DNA of 64,000 bases from Lacimicrobium sp. SS2-24 (lineage in GTDB: Bacteria; Pseudomonadota; Gammaproteobacteria; Enterobacterales; Alteromonadaceae): the NCBI RefSeq assembly GCF_002201535.1, contig NZ_NIWW01000007.1:168139-232138 (forward strand), in the 5' to 3' direction. Of the stretch, positions 10,061-18,341 are shown piece after piece. The translations under genes and the position numbers were made by a program. Each line of letters starts with the position of its first letter. Within the stretch, counting starts at the first letter, position 1. A model generated the notes under the pieces. That model saw only the letters and a list, made by a program, of their open reading frames with translations. It was not told the DNA's origin and ran no database searches.

Positions 10061-10576
10061 ATGGCCGAAAAACGTAATATCTTTTTGGTAGGGCCAATGG
10101 GTGCAGGTAAAAGCACTATTGGTAAACACCTTGCAGACGAACTTCATTTAGAATTTTATGACTCCGATCAGGAAATCGAACGCCGTACCGGTGCCGATAT
10201 CGCCTGGGTTTTCGATCTCGAGGGCGAAGAAGGATTCCGTGTTCGCGAAGAGGGCGTCATTAACGACCTGACCGAGAAGCAGGGCATTGTGCTTGCTACC
10301 GGTGGTGGCTCGGTTATCAGCAAAACGGTGCGTAACCGTCTCGCCGCTAGAGGCATCGTGGTCTATCTCCAGACGACCATTGACAAACAGGTTGCCCGGA
10401 CACAGCGTGATAAACGCCGCCCCTTGCTACAAAACAATGATCCGGAAACGGTATTACGCAATCTGGCTGATGAACGTAATCCGCTTTATGAAGAAGTGGC
10501 GGATTATGTGGTTCAGACAGATGACCAAAGTGCACGTGCCGTAGCCAGTCAGATCATCGAAAAAATCGGGCTTTAA
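10061..10576 (+). CDS. aroK: Shikimate kinase I
   Basis: This enzyme phosphorylates shikimate at O3 in the cytoplasmic route to chorismate. The 171 residues contain the P-loop GPMGAGKST (11-19), the shikimate-binding [11 protein letters not shown] region, the RxxE site in GFRVREE, and the GGG segment ATGGGSV. It stands directly before aroB, as in most Gammaproteobacteria. Confidence 0.97.
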   Translation: MAEKRNIFLVGPMGAGKSTIGKHLADELHLEFYDSDQEIERRTGADIAWVFDLEGEEGFRVREEGVINDLTEKQGIVLATGGGSVISKTVRNRLAARGIVVYLQTTIDKQVARTQRDKRRPLLQNNDPETVLRNLADERNPLYEEVADYVVQTDDQSARAVASQIIEKIGL

Positions 10577-10606
10577 TCAAATATACCAGGCGGGGATGCT
10601 GCGCTG

Positions 10607-11680
10607 ATGCAAACATTGAATGTTGAGTTGGGTGAGCGTAGCTACCCTATTTATATCGGCGTAAATGGCTTGCGCCAACCTGACCTGCTGCGTCAGCACC
10701 TTACCACCAGTAAAGTGATTGTTATCACCAATGAGGTGGTGGATGTACTCTACGGTGCCCAGGTTATGGATCTGCTCAACGGTCTGGATGCCGATAAGCT
10801 GGTGTTGCCCGATGGTGAAGAGTACAAATCTCTCGCCAGCTTCGAGCGCATTATGACCCATCTGCTGGAGCTTAACGCTGCAAGAGACACCACCCTCATC
10901 GCGCTTGGAGGGGGTGTTATCGGTGATTTAACCGGTTTCGCAGCGGCTTGCTACCAGCGCGGAATACCCTTCATTCAGATCCCCACAACACTTTTGTCTC
11001 AGGTAGATTCATCAGTCGGAGGGAAAACGGCGGTCAATCATCCGCTGGGTAAGAACATGATCGGTGCGTTTTACCAACCCAAAGCCGTCATTATTGACAC
11101 CATGACCCTGTGCAGCCTGCCCCGACGGGAGTTTTCTGCAGGCATGGCAGAAGTGATCAAGTACGGGATTATCTACGACGCTGAATTATTTAACTGGCTG
11201 GAACAACATCAGCAGGCGTTGCTCGACAAAGATCAGACCACACTGCAGGAAGTGGTCAGACGTTGCTGTGAAATCAAAGCCCTGATTGTTGCAAAAGACG
11301 AGCAGGAAAAAGGACTGCGTGCACTGCTTAATCTTGGGCATACCTTTGGTCATGCCATTGAGGCTGAGCAAGGCTATGGTAACTGGCTACATGGTGAAGC
11401 TGTTGCAACAGGCATTGTTCTTGCTTCTACCGTTGCACAGCACAAAAACTGGCTTGATGCGTCAGAACTTTGTCGTATTGTCGAGTTGCTCAAGGCTTTC
11501 AATTTGCCGGTGGCAGCACCTCAAGGAATGGGCTATGAGCGTTTTATGCAGCACATGCGACACGACAAAAAAGTTCAGGCCAACCGAATTCGCTTCGTGA
11601 TCCCAGAAGGGATCGGCAGTGCTGTAGTGACAGACGACGTAGATGAGGCATTGTTAAAAGAGATTCTCGATGCCTCCTGA
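10607..11680 (+). CDS. aroB: 3-Dehydroquinate synthase
   Basis: AroB converts DAHP to 3-dehydroquinate using NAD and a divalent metal. The 357-residue protein shows the NAD-binding ALGGGVIGDLTGFAA segment, the PTTLLSQVDSSVGGK block and metal-binding residues in GHTFGHAIE and HGEAVATG. It follows aroK by 30 bases and precedes damX by 11, so these genes very likely share a transcript. Confidence 0.97.
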   Translation: MQTLNVELGERSYPIYIGVNGLRQPDLLRQHLTTSKVIVITNEVVDVLYGAQVMDLLNGLDADKLVLPDGEEYKSLASFERIMTHLLELNAARDTTLIALGGGVIGDLTGFAAACYQRGIPFIQIPTTLLSQVDSSVGGKTAVNHPLGKNMIGAFYQPKAVIIDTMTLCSLPRREFSAGMAEVIKYGIIYDAELFNWLEQHQQALLDKDQTTLQEVVRRCCEIKALIVAKDEQEKGLRALLNLGHTFGHAIEAEQGYGNWLHGEAVATGIVLASTVAQHKNWLDASELCRIVELLKAFNLPVAAPQGMGYERFMQHMRHDKKVQANRIRFVIPEGIGSAVVTDDVDEALLKEILDAS

Positions 11681-11691
11681 CAGGTGGCAAC

Positions 11692-13104
11692 GTGCAAACA
11701 GCCTTTATTGACCTAGAAAAAAGATTACTACACCTGACCAGCTTTGTTGGTGGCCTGATTCTGCTTGCAGGTACAGGTGCATCGAAGCAACAGCGTTTTT
11801 TACGAGATTTCGTCAGTGATCTCGACGAATCCGTGAATATCGCCTTTCTCAATGCGGGTGATGTCAAAAGCGAACAATCCTTTCGCCAACAACTTTTATC
11901 GCAGCTATTCGGTGCACAGCGTGACGCGCGTCGTCCATTGCATCAGCAGGTCGCCGCAAGCGAACTGAATCAGGGGCGCATTGTCATCGCCGTCAGTCAG
12001 GCCCGCCAGTTACCAACCGTGCTTGTTGATGAGCTATGGATGTTAAGTTCACGCAGTGACAACCTGAGCATTGTGTTAGCTGCTGATACCGAGTGGGCCA
12101 TGGAGACCAAGCAACAACTGCAAGGCGGAACTGTGCCGGTGTTGTTGCAATATGATTTTCCGGAATCCACTGAAATAGCCATGTCTGAGTTGGATCGTTT
12201 GCTTGCTGAAAAACGCCAGGCCTTTAATGCGCGACTGGCGCAGAGACAACAGCAAGACAATCCTGTCAGCAAATCCGCAAGTCTTGTCACCAGCACTCGC
12301 TTTAAAAGCGCAGCAGCCTTGGTTTTTGTAATCAGTTTTGGCGGACTTATACACTGGTTTCATCCTGAATTAGTGGGGCAACTTTTGCCAGCGAATGCAC
12401 TGGCTATGGTGCATTCATCATTGCCACCAGAAGACCCTCAGAAAGAGATTCTGACGGACCAGAAGCTGATTGCGGAACAGCCTGAGTCAAGCATGCCCTC
12501 AGTGGCAGAGCCGGCAGAATTAATGGAAGCAGAAAAACCGCTAGCGGCAGAAGCGCCGCCCAGCATTGAGGAAGAAAAGACTACGACTGAGGAGTCTGCG
12601 GTTCAAACCACGATGACACAAGAGGATGCAGTGCAAACCGTCACCCAATGGTCGGAGGCGGTGCAGCAGCTGAAAACGCCTGCGGCTGCTGAGAAGAATA
12701 AAGCTAACAGCAATGCGGCTTCATCCTCACCCGAGGTTGACACAGAGCTCGCTGACACTTCGCCATCGCAGCCTGAGAATGAGCCAGTACAATCGGATTA
12801 TGCCTGGGATGAAGCTTACTTACTGACCTTGCCGGATTCCGAATATGTGCTGCAACTGTCGGCTGCCAGCGACAGCAACGTGCTCGAGGCGTTTATTCAT
12901 CGGCATGAGCTGCAGGGCGAAAACTGGCGCTATCAGACACAGCGATACGGTGGCGACTGGCATGTATTGTTGTTACAGGGCAGCTACCCGTCATTGCAAG
13001 AAGCCAGATCCGCGGCGAACACCTTACCGTTGCAGGTGCGGGCCGGCGAACCTTTTGCAAAAACCATTGCTCAGATCCGTAAGGAAATTAGTTCCCAACC
13101 GTAA
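11692..13104 (+). CDS. damX: DamX-like SPOR-domain cell division protein
   Basis: DamX is a bitopic inner-membrane protein that goes to the division septum through its SPOR domain, which binds denuded glycan. The 470 residues comprise a cytoplasmic N-terminal part of about 200 residues resembling a degenerate AAA ATPase, a membrane segment (about 206-223), a long Glu/Ala/Ser-rich periplasmic linker (about 240-370) and a SPOR domain (about 388-465). The start is GTG at 11692. The N-terminal P-loop-like stretch (LAGTGASKQQ) lacks the normal Gly-Lys-Thr, so ATPase activity is doubtful. Position between aroB and dam supports the name. Confidence 0.9.
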   Translation: MQTAFIDLEKRLLHLTSFVGGLILLAGTGASKQQRFLRDFVSDLDESVNIAFLNAGDVKSEQSFRQQLLSQLFGAQRDARRPLHQQVAASELNQGRIVIAVSQARQLPTVLVDELWMLSSRSDNLSIVLAADTEWAMETKQQLQGGTVPVLLQYDFPESTEIAMSELDRLLAEKRQAFNARLAQRQQQDNPVSKSASLVTSTRFKSAAALVFVISFGGLIHWFHPELVGQLLPANALAMVHSSLPPEDPQKEILTDQKLIAEQPESSMPSVAEPAELMEAEKPLAAEAPPSIEEEKTTTEESAVQTTMTQEDAVQTVTQWSEAVQQLKTPAAAEKNKANSNAASSSPEVDTELADTSPSQPENEPVQSDYAWDEAYLLTLPDSEYVLQLSAASDSNVLEAFIHRHELQGENWRYQTQRYGGDWHVLLLQGSYPSLQEARSAANTLPLQVRAGEPFAKTIAQIRKEISSQP

Positions 13105-13151
13105 ACCAGATTCAGTTACAATCCTGACTTTGACGTTCCAGCAGTGGCAAG

Positions 13152-13973
13152 ATGGATAATAAAAAAAGCCGTGCTTTTTTAAAATGGGCAGGTGGCAAAT
13201 ACAGTCTGGTCAGCGAGATTCGTGCGCTTCTTCCGGATGGAAAGCGTCTGATTGAGCCATTTGTTGGTGCGGGCTCAGTATTCCTTAATACGGAGTACCA
13301 GGATTATTTGCTGAATGACATTAATCCGGACCTCATTAACCTGTACAAGATACTGCAGCAAAAGCCAGAAAGTTATATTGCGGATGCCCGTGCACTGTTT
13401 ACTCCGGCGAATAATGATGCGCAGCGTTATTATAAATTCAGAGAAGAATTTAATTTATCAACCGATACCTACCATCGCTCAGTATTGTTTCTGTATCTGA
13501 ATAGATTTGGCTATAACGGACTGTGTCGCTATAACTTATCCGGTAAATTCAATGTGCCCTTTGGCAGGTATAAAAAGCCTTACTTCCCCGAGGCGGAGCT
13601 GTATCACTTTGCCCAGAAAGCAGATCGCGCCACCTTCGTATGCAAACCTTTCGCGGAGGTATTCAGTCTCGCCCAGCAAGGGGATATCATCTACTGCGAC
13701 CCTCCTTATGCGCCAATCAGTACGACGGCTAATTTTACAGGATATGCCGGCAATGGTTTTGGCATGGCCGAGCAAAACCGTCTGGCAGACTGCGCCCGGA
13801 ATACGGCATTTTCTCAGGGCATACCTGTCCTTATCAGTAATCATGATACTCAGCAGACGCGTCAGATTTACGCTGGGGCCAGCCTCAAAGAATTAAAGGT
13901 GGGCCGCTATATCAGCCAGAAAGGCCATACTCGGGCGAAGGTTGATGAACTGCTGGCGCTGTATCAGTCTTAG
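13152..13973 (+). CDS. dam: DNA adenine methylase (GATC)
   Basis: Dam methylates adenine in GATC and serves mismatch repair, replication timing and gene control. The 273 residues show the AdoMet-binding motif FLKWAGGK (9-16), the VGAGSVF motif I segment and the catalytic DPPY at 183-186. Length and context (aroB-damX-dam) are normal. It is the last gene of the conserved block; rpe, its usual downstream neighbour, is found about 10 kb further on. Confidence 0.97.
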   Translation: MDNKKSRAFLKWAGGKYSLVSEIRALLPDGKRLIEPFVGAGSVFLNTEYQDYLLNDINPDLINLYKILQQKPESYIADARALFTPANNDAQRYYKFREEFNLSTDTYHRSVLFLYLNRFGYNGLCRYNLSGKFNVPFGRYKKPYFPEAELYHFAQKADRATFVCKPFAEVFSLAQQGDIIYCDPPYAPISTTANFTGYAGNGFGMAEQNRLADCARNTAFSQGIPVLISNHDTQQTRQIYAGASLKELKVGRYISQKGHTRAKVDELLALYQS

Positions 13974-14047
13974 TTGACAGCCCAGGTGATGACTTGTGTA
14001 GCAAACCCTCCGTACTTTGACTTTACTGTGTGGGAGTTAAGATCGGT

Positions 14048-14734
14048 ATGATGAATGTGACAGAGATACCGGGCTTTAGTGACCCTTTTAGCTCCATTAG
14101 CCACTTGTTTGCGGCGTTAATTGCATTGTTTTTTGGTATCGCGCTGATCAGACAGGCCAGAGGATCTCTGCTGCGTTTGGCGATAGTATGCATCTACGTC
14201 TTCTCGGTCGTGTTTTTGTTGTCCATGAGCGGCGTGTTTCATTTACTTGAGCCAGGAACACTGGGCCGTGCTGTGCTGAAGCGACTTGACCACGCCGGTA
14301 TCTTTTTGTTGATCGCGGGTACCTTTACCCCTATCCATGCCATTATGTTCAGAGGATTCTGGCGTTGGGGCTTTCTGACCATCATCTGGGTGCTGGCAAT
14401 TACCGGAGTGACCCTCAAGACGATCTATTTTACTGATTTCGCAGAGTGGCTGGGACTGATTTTTTACATTGGCTTGGGCTGGTTGGGCATTGTGTCTGCT
14501 TACCTCACACACCGAATGCACGGCTTCACCGTGATTAAACCGCTTTTCTTCGGCGCACTGGCCTACACTCTCGGCGCGACCCTGGATTTTTTACGTGTGC
14601 CGGTATTGATTCCTGGCGTGCTGGGGCCTCATGAACTCTTTCATATCGCGGTATTGGCTGGTATCGCCTGGCACTGGCAGTTTGTAAAAACGCTACTTAC
14701 ATGGCCAGATAAAAAAAGCTCTATTGAGCGCTAA
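14048..14734 (+). CDS. Hemolysin III / PAQR-type membrane protein
   Basis: A 228-residue protein with about seven membrane segments. It has the family's conserved early Ser and His (FSSISHLFAAL), the His-Ala-Gly motif after the third helix (RLDHAGIFLLIAGTFTPI) and a final His pair in PHELFHIAVLAGIAWHW; these residues bind zinc in PAQR proteins. Bacterial members are often called hemolysin III, but the function is unsettled and a hydrolase activity is suspected. I chose the ATG at 14048, with GGAG 11 bases upstream; a GTG at 14030 and an ATG at 14051 are alternatives. First gene of the accessory stretch after dam. Confidence 0.85.
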   Translation: MMNVTEIPGFSDPFSSISHLFAALIALFFGIALIRQARGSLLRLAIVCIYVFSVVFLLSMSGVFHLLEPGTLGRAVLKRLDHAGIFLLIAGTFTPIHAIMFRGFWRWGFLTIIWVLAITGVTLKTIYFTDFAEWLGLIFYIGLGWLGIVSAYLTHRMHGFTVIKPLFFGALAYTLGATLDFLRVPVLIPGVLGPHELFHIAVLAGIAWHWQFVKTLLTWPDKKSSIER

Positions 14735-14765
14735 TTCAGAGAAACCCTGTATCTCACCAACCCAT

Positions 14766-14950
14766 CTAAGACGACCGTACCGGAATGTGTTGCTCAGCCC
14801 ACCCTAATAGCTCTGGCGTTTCGCCCGTGATGTCGCCAACATCGAAGCCATATGTGACGGTTTATGCTATATCCCCCAGATCACTGATGTGGTTATCTAT
14901 GTATACGGCGATTCCAGTGTTTAAGCATCCCCGTCAAAGCGTTTACACGA
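14766..14950 (-). pseudogene. Possible remnant of a decayed gene
   Basis: The minus strand reads like protein for about 50 codons but is broken. One frame gives LNTGIAVYIDNHISDLGDIA, then an in-frame TAA, then TVTYGFDVGDITGETPELLG and a short tail to a TAG at 14768-14766. A frame change is needed just upstream near 14930. The residue mix looks coding, but I do not recognise the family. The plus-strand frame 14785-15000 over the same bases looks non-coding. The rest of the gap to 15057 shows nothing else. Confidence 0.3.
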
Positions 14951-15057
14951 AGGAGATGGTCGCCTTTCTCCACGGTGGCTCGGCAAAATGCGGTATATGA
15001 TTTTTTTTCTTATTGCGCTGTGTTTAAATACAGAAAAATAATAAGACTTGTGCGCCA

Positions 15058-15573
15058 ATGCAAACCTACTCAAAGAAAGCGGGCTTTACCCTGATAGAGC
15101 TCATCATTGTTATTGTCATTCTTGGTGTTCTTGCGGTAACGGCTGCGCCCCGTTTTATCGACATCGATCGTGATGCGCGCATTGCTGTGCTTGAAAACAT
15201 GAGCGGACAGATTAAATCGATGGCGCAGCTTGCCCAGGTTAAAGCAAGAGTTAACGGGATCCGTCCTTCCTTAACCAATCCAGGCGGATTGCAAACTGAC
15301 TATGTCGTAGACTTTGGTTTTGGCAGTGCTGAAGTTGACTGGCGCAATTTATGCCCCGAGTCTCAGGCGGAGGGTGGGGATCAGCTGGAAATGATTGATT
15401 TTATGAATATCGATTTAGAATCAGGCTTGAGTCACCGCGCTACGAATCAACACACCCTTATCGGCTACGTTGTCCCCTCATCGGGAACACCCACCAACCA
15501 GGGATGTTATGTGCTTTACGACTCATTTGGTTCGCCAAACTGTACCGTGGAGGTGATCACCAATGATTGCTAG
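15058..15573 (+). CDS. Orphan type IV pilin-like protein (MSHA-pilin type)
   Basis: The 171 residues begin with a short basic leader and a prepilin peptidase site, KAG/FTLIELIIVIVILGVLA, with Glu5 of the mature protein present. The C-terminal part has a Cys pair near the end (NQGCYVLY and TNDC), as in MshA-like pilins. Mature pilins of this kind are pulled into pili or pseudopili. No pilus assembly genes lie beside it, so it must use a machine encoded elsewhere, possibly the MSHA system rather than the PilMNOPQ machine. The N-terminus makes the class certain; the exact system is inference. Confidence 0.85.
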   Translation: MQTYSKKAGFTLIELIIVIVILGVLAVTAAPRFIDIDRDARIAVLENMSGQIKSMAQLAQVKARVNGIRPSLTNPGGLQTDYVVDFGFGSAEVDWRNLCPESQAEGGDQLEMIDFMNIDLESGLSHRATNQHTLIGYVVPSSGTPTNQGCYVLYDSFGSPNCTVEVITNDC

Positions 15574-15593
15574 AAGCACAACAGCTTATCAGC

Positions 15594-15628
15594 CCCCTGA
15601 GCAGGTTGACTGTTTACCCTTTCAGGGG
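15594..15628 (+). terminator. Possible stem-loop after the pilin gene
   Basis: CCCCTGA (15594-15600) and TCAGGGG (15622-15628) are perfect 7-base arms with a 21-base loop. There is no T run after it, so termination is uncertain. Confidence 0.3.
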
Positions 15629-15695
15629 TCTGAATGCACCGAGCAGAGAGCCAGGCTCAATTTTTAATTTACCACTTAGAAAAGCGAGTCAAACC

Positions 15696-15890
15696 ATGGG
15701 TGTACCAACCCGAAGTCAGATAAAACCGGGCAGCAAGGTCGCCATCGTGCAAAAGCAGGATCAGCGCAGTGGTGAGCTTACCGAAGGCGTTGTGCAAACA
15801 CTGCTGACCAAATCACCCAGTCATCCTCACGGTATTAAGGTACGCCTGGAAAGCGGTGAAGTAGGCCGGGTGCAATCATTGCTCGAATAA
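15696..15890 (+). CDS. YwbE family protein
   Basis: A 64-residue protein starting MGVPTRSQIKPGSKVAIVQK, the standard beginning of the YwbE (DUF2196) family, with the typical GVVQxLLTKSPSHPHGIKVRL core. The family is small, basic and of unknown function; the fold is probably a small beta barrel. The frame is open from 15567, but the ATG at 15696 matches the family start. Confidence 0.85.
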   Translation: MGVPTRSQIKPGSKVAIVQKQDQRSGELTEGVVQTLLTKSPSHPHGIKVRLESGEVGRVQSLLE

Positions 15891-16064
15891 AGGTTCATAT
15901 CTCTATGGGTTGAGGTTTCCCGATTCATTCTTAAGCACTTCTGGTCAGTATAATTTAAGTAACAAAATTTTAAGCCGGCAGTACACCCTTTAAAGGCTTG
16001 CTATGATGAGGATAAAACTTCGCTGTATTGCGAAGATGTTTCATATATTTCAAGGGGGTTCGCG

Positions 16065-16280
16065 ATGAATAAGGATATTAAAGGCCTGTGCCTGTTTCTC
16101 GGCTTAATAGGTATCGGTTACGTTGCTTTACTGGTGTTGGTGGCGTTGCTGACCGGCGCCAAAATCCTAAAAAGCATTATGTTTATTTCGGTGTTTTCGT
16201 CATTCCTGATCAGCCTGGGACTGACCCCCGAGGTGAAACAGCGCCTGGCGCTTTACCTTAAATCGCTGACCTATAAATAA
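16065..16280 (+). CDS. Small hypothetical membrane protein
   Basis: A 71-residue protein with two hydrophobic segments (about 8-31 and 36-52) and a basic C-terminus. A GGGGG-rich ribosome site lies about 8 bases before the ATG. A 6-base-arm hairpin (CTTCGC/GCGAAG, 16018-16035) lies in the leader. I do not recognise the family. Confidence 0.6.
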   Translation: MNKDIKGLCLFLGLIGIGYVALLVLVALLTGAKILKSIMFISVFSSFLISLGLTPEVKQRLALYLKSLTYK

Positions 16281-16373
16281 GTGCGAGAACACGGAAGACG
16301 CCGCGCTTAAAAAAACAGTGCGGCTGAAATATTCCCTGCGTATACTGAGGAAAAATACCGAGGAACATCTATC

Positions 16374-16841
16374 ATGAAATCCCTGTCCTGCTTAGTGCTG
16401 TCTACACTTGTCATTGGCTTATCACTCCCGGCCTTTGCCGATGATAAAGATAAAGAAGCCCGCGAATTGCGTACCGAACAGCGAGATGCTGTGATTGAAA
16501 AAAGAGAAGCTGAGCGTGAAGCAAGATTAGAAAAAGCGGAAGCAGAGCGGGAAGCCAAACTGGAAAGCAACGAGGCCGAGCGGGAACGCAGCCAGGCCCA
16601 TGCACAAGAGCAGCGTGAAGCCGCTCAGGCGAAAAGGGAACATGCCCGTGAAGCAGGATTAGAAAAAGCAGAAGCGAAACGCGAAGCTCGCAAAGAGTAT
16701 GAAGAAAGTGAGCGGGAAGCCGCAAAGTATGCCCGCGAGCAGGAGCGGGAAAGTCGCAACGCAGAGCGCGAGGCACGTAAGGCGGAGAAAAAGCTGGAAC
16801 GTGAAGCTCGTAAAGAGCAGAAAAAGCGTGATAAAAAATAG
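16374..16841 (+). CDS. Exported, highly charged helical protein
   Basis: After a good signal peptide (about 1-22, ending SLPAFA/DD) nearly all of the remaining 130 residues are Glu, Lys, Arg and Ala in heptad-like EAxREAxLEKAE patterns, predicting one long periplasmic helix or coiled coil. There is no cysteine after the signal region and no enzymatic motif. Low complexity makes family assignment unsafe. It could be a periplasmic spacer or chaperone-like protein. Confidence 0.65.
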   Translation: MKSLSCLVLSTLVIGLSLPAFADDKDKEARELRTEQRDAVIEKREAEREARLEKAEAEREAKLESNEAERERSQAHAQEQREAAQAKREHAREAGLEKAEAKREARKEYEESEREAAKYAREQERESRNAEREARKAEKKLEREARKEQKKRDKK

Positions 16842-16885
16842 TTTTCTGCGGGTAAAGTCAGGCTGCTCAGGGGAGCCTTGTACCT

Positions 16886-17098
16886 ATGATTAAACCCATA
16901 TCCGAGTCTACGATTACCTGCCCTGAGTGCGGACACCGCAAAACCGAGCTGATGCCGACAAATTGTTGTCAGTTTTTTTATGAGTGTGAAAACTGCCAAA
17001 GTGTGCTCAAACCCGAAACGGGTGACTGTTGTGTGTACTGCTCTTATGGCACCGTCCCCTGCCCACCTATTCAACAAGGCTCAGACTGCTGTAGCTAG
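16886..17098 (+). CDS. GDCCVxC domain-containing small protein
   Basis: A 70-residue Cys-rich protein with CPECGHRK, then an NCCQFFYECENC stretch, GDCCVYCSYGTVPCPPIQ and a final DCC. This matches the small GDCCVxC family, often found near metal-resistance genes and sometimes containing selenocysteine in relatives; here all positions are plain Cys. A metal-binding role is likely but not shown. It has 12 cysteines in 70 residues. Confidence 0.8.
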   Translation: MIKPISESTITCPECGHRKTELMPTNCCQFFYECENCQSVLKPETGDCCVYCSYGTVPCPPIQQGSDCCS

Positions 17099-17183
17099 TC
17101 CCCCACTGACAGACTTTGAAACATAAAAATAGGTTAACGACGTCGCTACAGGCGCTAGCATGAATGCTAAAAAGGAATCACCG

Positions 17184-17618
17184 ATGCAGGGCTTTTTCGT
17201 CTCATCAGATCAAAAGAATCTGAATTTTGAAACCATCTACGGATTTATTTCACAAAGCTATTGGGCCAAGGGTATTCCCAGAGCCACCATGCAAAAAGCC
17301 ATTGAAAACTCACTGGTATTTGGCGTTTATACGGATGCAGGCGAACAAGTGGGTTTTGCCCGGGTGACCACAGACAAAGCCACTTTTGCGTACCTGGCAG
17401 ATGTGTTTGTTATGGATTCTCATCGCGGCCTCGGGCTTGGCCGACTGCTAATGAATAGCATTGTCGAACATCCGGACATGCAGGGTCTCAGGCGCTTTAT
17501 GCTGGCAACACGGGATGCTCATGGACTGTATGCCAAATATGGTTTTGAGCCCGTGGGTGAGTCACCCAGTTTAATGCAAATCTGTATTCCCGATATCTAT
17601 AGCCAAGCAACCAACTAG
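17184..17618 (+). CDS. GNAT family N-acetyltransferase
   Basis: A 144-residue cytoplasmic acetyltransferase. The acetyl-CoA loop is seen as DVFVMDSHRGLGLGRLLMNSI, and the C-terminal strand as GLYAKYGFEPVG. The substrate is unknown. I chose the ATG at 17184, which has AAGGA seven bases upstream; an ATG at 17160 would add eight residues with a weaker ribosome site. Confidence 0.85.
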   Translation: MQGFFVSSDQKNLNFETIYGFISQSYWAKGIPRATMQKAIENSLVFGVYTDAGEQVGFARVTTDKATFAYLADVFVMDSHRGLGLGRLLMNSIVEHPDMQGLRRFMLATRDAHGLYAKYGFEPVGESPSLMQICIPDIYSQATN

Positions 17619-17660
17619 AGGTTTCCAATCTTTAGAGGGATGAAGAACAAGGAGCATGTT

Positions 17661-18143
17661 TTGAGAAAAATCATGATTTTTGGCAACTCAGGCTCAGGGA
17701 AATCGACCCTGGCAAAAAAGCTGGCGGAAGCAGAACAGCTTGCCCATCTTGATCTTGACACCCTGGCCTGGCAACCGGACATGCCCCCCCAACGGAAACC
17801 GGTTAGCGAATCGGCCGAGGCCATTGAGGCATTTATTCGTGAACATTCAGCCTGGGTCATTGAAGGGTGCTACGCCGACTTGCTTGAGCTGGTGTTGCCG
17901 CATTCCCCGGAGTTGGTTTATCTGAATCTGCCTATCGAAGACTGTGTCGCCAATGCAAAAGCGCGTCCTTGGGAGCCACATAAATACCCGTCTAAAGAGG
18001 CACAGGATGCCAACCTGGACATGCTGATTGATTGGATCCGCCAGTACGCCCATCGCGATGATTGCTTTTCACAGCAGGCTCATCAACGCTTGTATCAGCA
18101 ATATAGCGGCAAAAAGACCGAATACACCTCCAATCAACAATAG
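17661..18143 (+). CDS. Adenylate-kinase-like P-loop NTPase (topology-modulation type)
   Basis: A P-loop kinase-like protein with the Walker A motif FGNSGSGKST near the N-terminus, a DLDTLAW segment and WVIEGCYADL, as in the small adenylate kinase relatives called topology modulation proteins or FlaR. The substrate is unknown. The TTG at 17661 has AAGGAG six bases upstream and gives 160 residues; an ATG at 17640 lacks spacing to its Shine-Dalgarno. The last 97 bases of the gene are part of a 103-bp repeat found again at 19568, so its 3' end was duplicated by the insertion that follows. Confidence 0.75.
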   Translation: MRKIMIFGNSGSGKSTLAKKLAEAEQLAHLDLDTLAWQPDMPPQRKPVSESAEAIEAFIREHSAWVIEGCYADLLELVLPHSPELVYLNLPIEDCVANAKARPWEPHKYPSKEAQDANLDMLIDWIRQYAHRDDCFSQQAHQRLYQQYSGKKTEYTSNQQ

Positions 18144-18149
18144 ATGGCA
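18047..18149 (+). repeat. 103-bp direct repeat, left copy
   Basis: This stretch (3' end of the P-loop kinase gene plus six bases past its stop) is repeated at 19568-19670, exactly 1521 bases away, with one mismatch (18077 G versus 19598 T). The two copies bracket the DUF5694 gene. Confidence 0.95.
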
Positions 18150-18341
18150 GTTTAAGCTTGATCTGACCCTGAGGGATCTGTTGACCCTTTTTATTGGTAA
18201 CACTTTTCTATGGCCCCTTTTATAATTGAGGGCAGTCTTTTGCTTGCAGTCAGACAAAACTGTAATGTAAGCAAGTGCTTGGGAATAAAATGCTATTGAA
18301 CACCCCATCTGTCTGGTTATTCGCTGAAAAGAGATTTGCAT

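Noticed and set aside
14785..15000. Plus-strand open frame of 71 codons
   Set aside because: Its composition is unlike a protein and it lies over a minus-strand stretch that reads better; no ribosome site.
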